NCBI GenBank assembly: GCA_002352285.1
Contig: DEIC01000031.1
Coordinates: forward strand, 437-8,456
Reading direction: 5' to 3'
Length of the DNA: 8,020 nucleotides
From: Alphaproteobacteria bacterium UBA2784
GTDB lineage: Bacteria; Pseudomonadota; Alphaproteobacteria; Micropepsales; Micropepsaceae
The notes beneath the pieces are model-generated. The model made no database searches, was not told where the DNA came from, and was given only the letters and a program-made list of their open reading frames with translations. How positions within the stretch are numbered: position 1 is the stretch's first letter; every line of letters begins with the position of its first letter. The translations under genes were made by a program, and so were the position numbers. Shown one piece after another: positions 5,952 to 8,020 of this stretch.

Positions 5952-7069
5952 CGCGCCAACATGGTGCGGGGGTCGACCGGCTCGGTGCCCTTGCGCACTT
6001 CAAAATGGAGCTGCGGCTGACTGACATTGCCCGTGCGGCCGACACGCGCAATCGTCTGGCCACGGCGCACGCTGTCGCCCCGGCGCACCAGAAGCTCGCT
6101 GTTATGGGCATAGGCAGTGATGAAGCCGCCCGGGTGCTCGACCAGCAAAAGCTTGCCAAAACCGCGCAGTTCATTGCCTGCATAGCGCACCACGCCATCG
6201 GCCGCTGACTTTACCGGTGTGCCCTCGGCAGCGGCGATGTTGATGCCATCATTGGCCTTGCCATTGGCGCGGGTGCCGTATTCCGAAATGATCTCACCGC
6301 GCACGGGCCACGAGAACTGGCGCACAGCCTCGCCCGCCGCCGGGCCGGGGGCTGAAACGGGCTCAACCCGCTCCGGCAGCGATGTCGTCGTGCGGCCAGA
6401 GCCGGGTTTGGGGCGCGGCAAGGGCACGAAGGACGCCAGCTCGACACGCGCCAGATCGCCGTCGGATGAATGCGGCGGATCATAGGTGTCGCCGTCATCA
6501 TCTGCGTCATCGGCAATGGTCGGACGCGGCGGCAACACGATTTCATTTCCCGGGCGGATGAAACGCGTATCGCTTTCGCCATTCGCGCGCAGAATGTCAT
6601 CCACACGCACGCCAAAGCTGCGCGCAATCGATCCGGGCGTATCGCCCTCGCGCACGCGATAGATGCGCGCCGCATAAACATCGTCATCGGCGCCATTATC
6701 GGAGTCGCTCGAGCTTGAGCCGCCCGCATGGCTTCCTCCGCCCGTATGCGAAGAAGGCGGCGGCACATAGACCGCATCGGTGCGCGGCACGCGCAGGCGC
6801 TGACCGGGATGGATCGTATAAGGCGCATCAATATTGTTGGCGCGGGCTAGTTCGCGCCAGTTGACGCGATAGGCGGCGGCAATGGCCGATAGCGTATCGC
6901 CGCGCCGCACTTCAAAGCGGCCCTTCCACTCGATGTGCCCCTGATACGTGGGGCCGCTGTCGCGGTCATACTTCGAAGGAACCCAGGCGCAGCCCGGTGC
7001 AATCACCAGAAGCAGGGCGCAAAGCACCCAGATGCGGCTCAATCCTGATTGTGATGTCGCGTTGTGCAT
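5948..7069 (-). CDS. nlpD: NlpD-like LysM/degenerate LytM (M23) protein, likely amidase activator
   Basis: A 373-residue exported protein. The N-terminus has a hydrophobic signal segment (13-24) ending APGC, so Cys27 is a likely lipid-attachment site, although the lipobox is imperfect (Ala and Pro at -3 and -2). Two LysM peptidoglycan-binding domains follow at about 51-95 and 136-180, separated and followed by Ser/Asp/Pro-rich linkers, then an M23/LytM domain at about 251-370. Active M23 enzymes have HxxxD and HxH zinc ligands; here the first reads NDGIN (Asn273 and Asn277) and the second QLH (Gln353), leaving His322 and His355. That pattern resembles E. coli NlpD, which activates a cell-wall amidase rather than cutting peptidoglycan itself. 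The ATG at 7069 is chosen because translation from the upstream in-frame start at 7162 would put 31 residues before the signal. The start is 16 bases after the pcm stop, matching the surE-pcm-nlpD order of enterobacteria. Confidence 0.9.
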   Translation of the reverse strand: MHNATSQSGLSRIWVLCALLLVIAPGCAWVPSKYDRDSGPTYQGHIEWKGRFEVRRGDTLSAIAAAYRVNWRELARANNIDAPYTIHPGQRLRVPRTDAVYVPPPSSHTGGGSHAGGSSSSDSDNGADDDVYAARIYRVREGDTPGSIARSFGVRVDDILRANGESDTRFIRPGNEIVLPPRPTIADDADDDGDTYDPPHSSDGDLARVELASFVPLPRPKPGSGRTTTSLPERVEPVSAPGPAAGEAVRQFSWPVRGEIISEYGTRANGKANDGINIAAAEGTPVKSAADGVVRYAGNELRGFGKLLLVEHPGGFITAYAHNSELLVRRGDSVRRGQTIARVGRTGNVSQPQLHFEVRKGTEPVDPRTMLAR

Positions 7070-7085
7070 GGCGGCGGTCCCCCAC

Positions 7086-7730
7086 TCAGCCGCCGCGTTT
7101 GACCCCGCTTTCAAGGGGAACGAAACGCACGGCGAGAATGGTTTTGACTGATACGCCGTCAATTTCGCGTCTTATGCTTAACAAATTCTGATCACCGTCG
7201 CGGGGACCGACCGGGATCAACAGGATGCCGTCGGGTTTGAGCTGATCCACCAGATGTTGGGGCACCTCTTCTGCTGCGGCGGTCACGATGATGCGGTCAA
7301 AGGGTGCTGCTTCGGGCCAGCCGGCACTTCCATCGCCCAGACGGGTGACGATGTTGCGCAACCCCAAAGCGGCAAAACGCTCTTCGGCCTGCTTCAAGAG
7401 CGGCGCGATACGCTCAATTGTATAGACGCGCCGGGCGAGGTGCGACAGAACCGCCGCCTGATAGCCCGTGCCGGTGCCGATCTCGAGGACGATCATGCGC
7501 TCGTTCAGTTCGAGCGCCTGCGTCATCAGCGCGACAATATATGGCTGGCTGATCGACTGGCCGTGCGGTGCGGGCAGCGCCCGGTCCTCCCACGCCCGCG
7601 AACGCTGGGCGATATCGACAAACTCTTCGCGCGGCACGCGTTCCAATGCGTCGAGCACACTGGCGTCGGTGATGCCACGGCGGCGCAGATCCATGATGAG
7701 GCGGATCTTGGCATTCTCTGCGCCCGGCAT
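7086..7730 (-). CDS. pcm: Protein-L-isoaspartate O-methyltransferase
   Basis: This cytosolic repair enzyme uses S-adenosylmethionine to methylate abnormal L-isoaspartyl residues in damaged proteins, starting their return to aspartate. The 214-residue product has normal family length. It shows the substrate-side motif ALPAPHGQSISQPYIVALM (51-69), SAM-binding motif I VLEIGTGTGYQAAVL (81-95), the acidic-loop segment VYTIER (102-107), and GDGSAGW (132-138) leading to FDRIIVTAAAEEVP (144-157). I prefer ATG at 7730, with GGGG about eight bases upstream, over an in-frame GTG at 7739 that would add three residues. It lies 26 bases after surE and 16 before nlpD, almost certainly one transcript whose promoter is outside the window. 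Confidence 0.97.
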   Translation of the reverse strand: MPGAENAKIRLIMDLRRRGITDASVLDALERVPREEFVDIAQRSRAWEDRALPAPHGQSISQPYIVALMTQALELNERMIVLEIGTGTGYQAAVLSHLARRVYTIERIAPLLKQAEERFAALGLRNIVTRLGDGSAGWPEAAPFDRIIVTAAAEEVPQHLVDQLKPDGILLIPVGPRDGDQNLLSIRREIDGVSVKTILAVRFVPLESGVKRGG

Positions 7731-7756
7731 GGTTGGCACCCCGCTCTATCCGCAGC

Positions 7757-8020
7757 CTACTTGTGAGTCTTCTTCCCAACCACTTCCGGAAAGGCGCGCT
7801 GCAGCTTCTTTGCAGTCTGCACCTCGGTGAGGTTGAGGTGAAGCGGGGTCACCGAAATTTTGCCGTCATAGATCGCGCGCAGGTCGGTCCCGCTGGGCGG
7901 GTTTGAGAGGATGCGCTTGAAGCCGATCCAGTAATAGGCAAAGCCGCGCGCATCCGTGCGCTCTTCGATCTTCAAGGTCGCCTGATCGCGCTTGCCCTGG
8001 TGGGTCACGGTGACACCCTT
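7757..8020 (-). CDS. surE: SurE, 5'/3'-nucleotidase (C-terminal part only)
   Basis: SurE is a metal-dependent cytosolic nucleotidase acting on nucleoside monophosphates and short polyphosphates, associated with stationary-phase survival. Only the last 87 residues are in the window; the frame stays open to the right edge, and the metal-binding N-terminal half (DDxxA motif of the family) lies outside. The visible part has typical SurE C-terminal features: VTHQGKRD, the RGFAYYWIG segment, and then GTDLRAIYDGKISVTPLHLNLT, where the SVTPL turn is the clearest signature. It ends in a short Lys-rich tail. Its position ahead of pcm, on the same strand with a 26-base gap, supports the assignment. Confidence 0.93.
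   Translation of the reverse strand, partial: KGVTVTHQGKRDQATLKIEERTDARGFAYYWIGFKRILSNPPSGTDLRAIYDGKISVTPLHLNLTEVQTAKKLQRAFPEVVGKKTHK

Overview
This is a high-GC, gene-dense stretch of bacterial chromosome. I assign it to an alphaproteobacterium; the family is not resolvable from this window. Three things point there: a folate-dependent TrmFO, a squalene/phytoene-synthase-like protein of the NDUFAF6 type, and the order surE-pcm-nlpD / DUF815 ATPase / yajC-secD, which from memory is a recurring alphaproteobacterial layout. There are no mobile elements, CRISPR arrays, tRNAs or rRNAs, and no gene-free stretch over 300 bases. The content is essentially housekeeping, and I see no convincing new multi-gene system.

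Layout from left to right. trmFO (+, 5' end cut by the window edge) converges on and overlaps a squalene/phytoene-synthase-like gene (-). Upstream of that gene, on the same strand, are a hairpin terminator and a short PuuD-like five-helix membrane protein (-). Next comes the yajC-secD pair (-), reading leftward from a good sigma70-type promoter near 5009-5036. From the short divergent region beyond it a DUF815-family AAA+ ATPase reads rightward (+) and meets, at a shared CTAG stop, the end of an inward-reading surE-pcm-nlpD cluster (-); surE is cut by the right edge.

The genes form three functional groups. YajC-SecD is an envelope export module (the Sec accessory complex). NlpD is a periplasmic LysM/LytM protein whose metal site looks degenerate, so it probably activates a cell-wall amidase; SurE and Pcm are stationary-phase nucleotide and protein-repair enzymes that travel with it. 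TrmFO makes the T-loop m5U54 of tRNA.

Points worth a second look: secD is not followed by secF, and a PuuD-like gene sits where secF and an Mth938-family gene would be expected; the squalene-synthase-like protein lacks the Asp-rich catalytic motifs; the yajC leader carries two compact hairpins just before its ribosome binding site; and both convergent gene pairs overlap at their stops.
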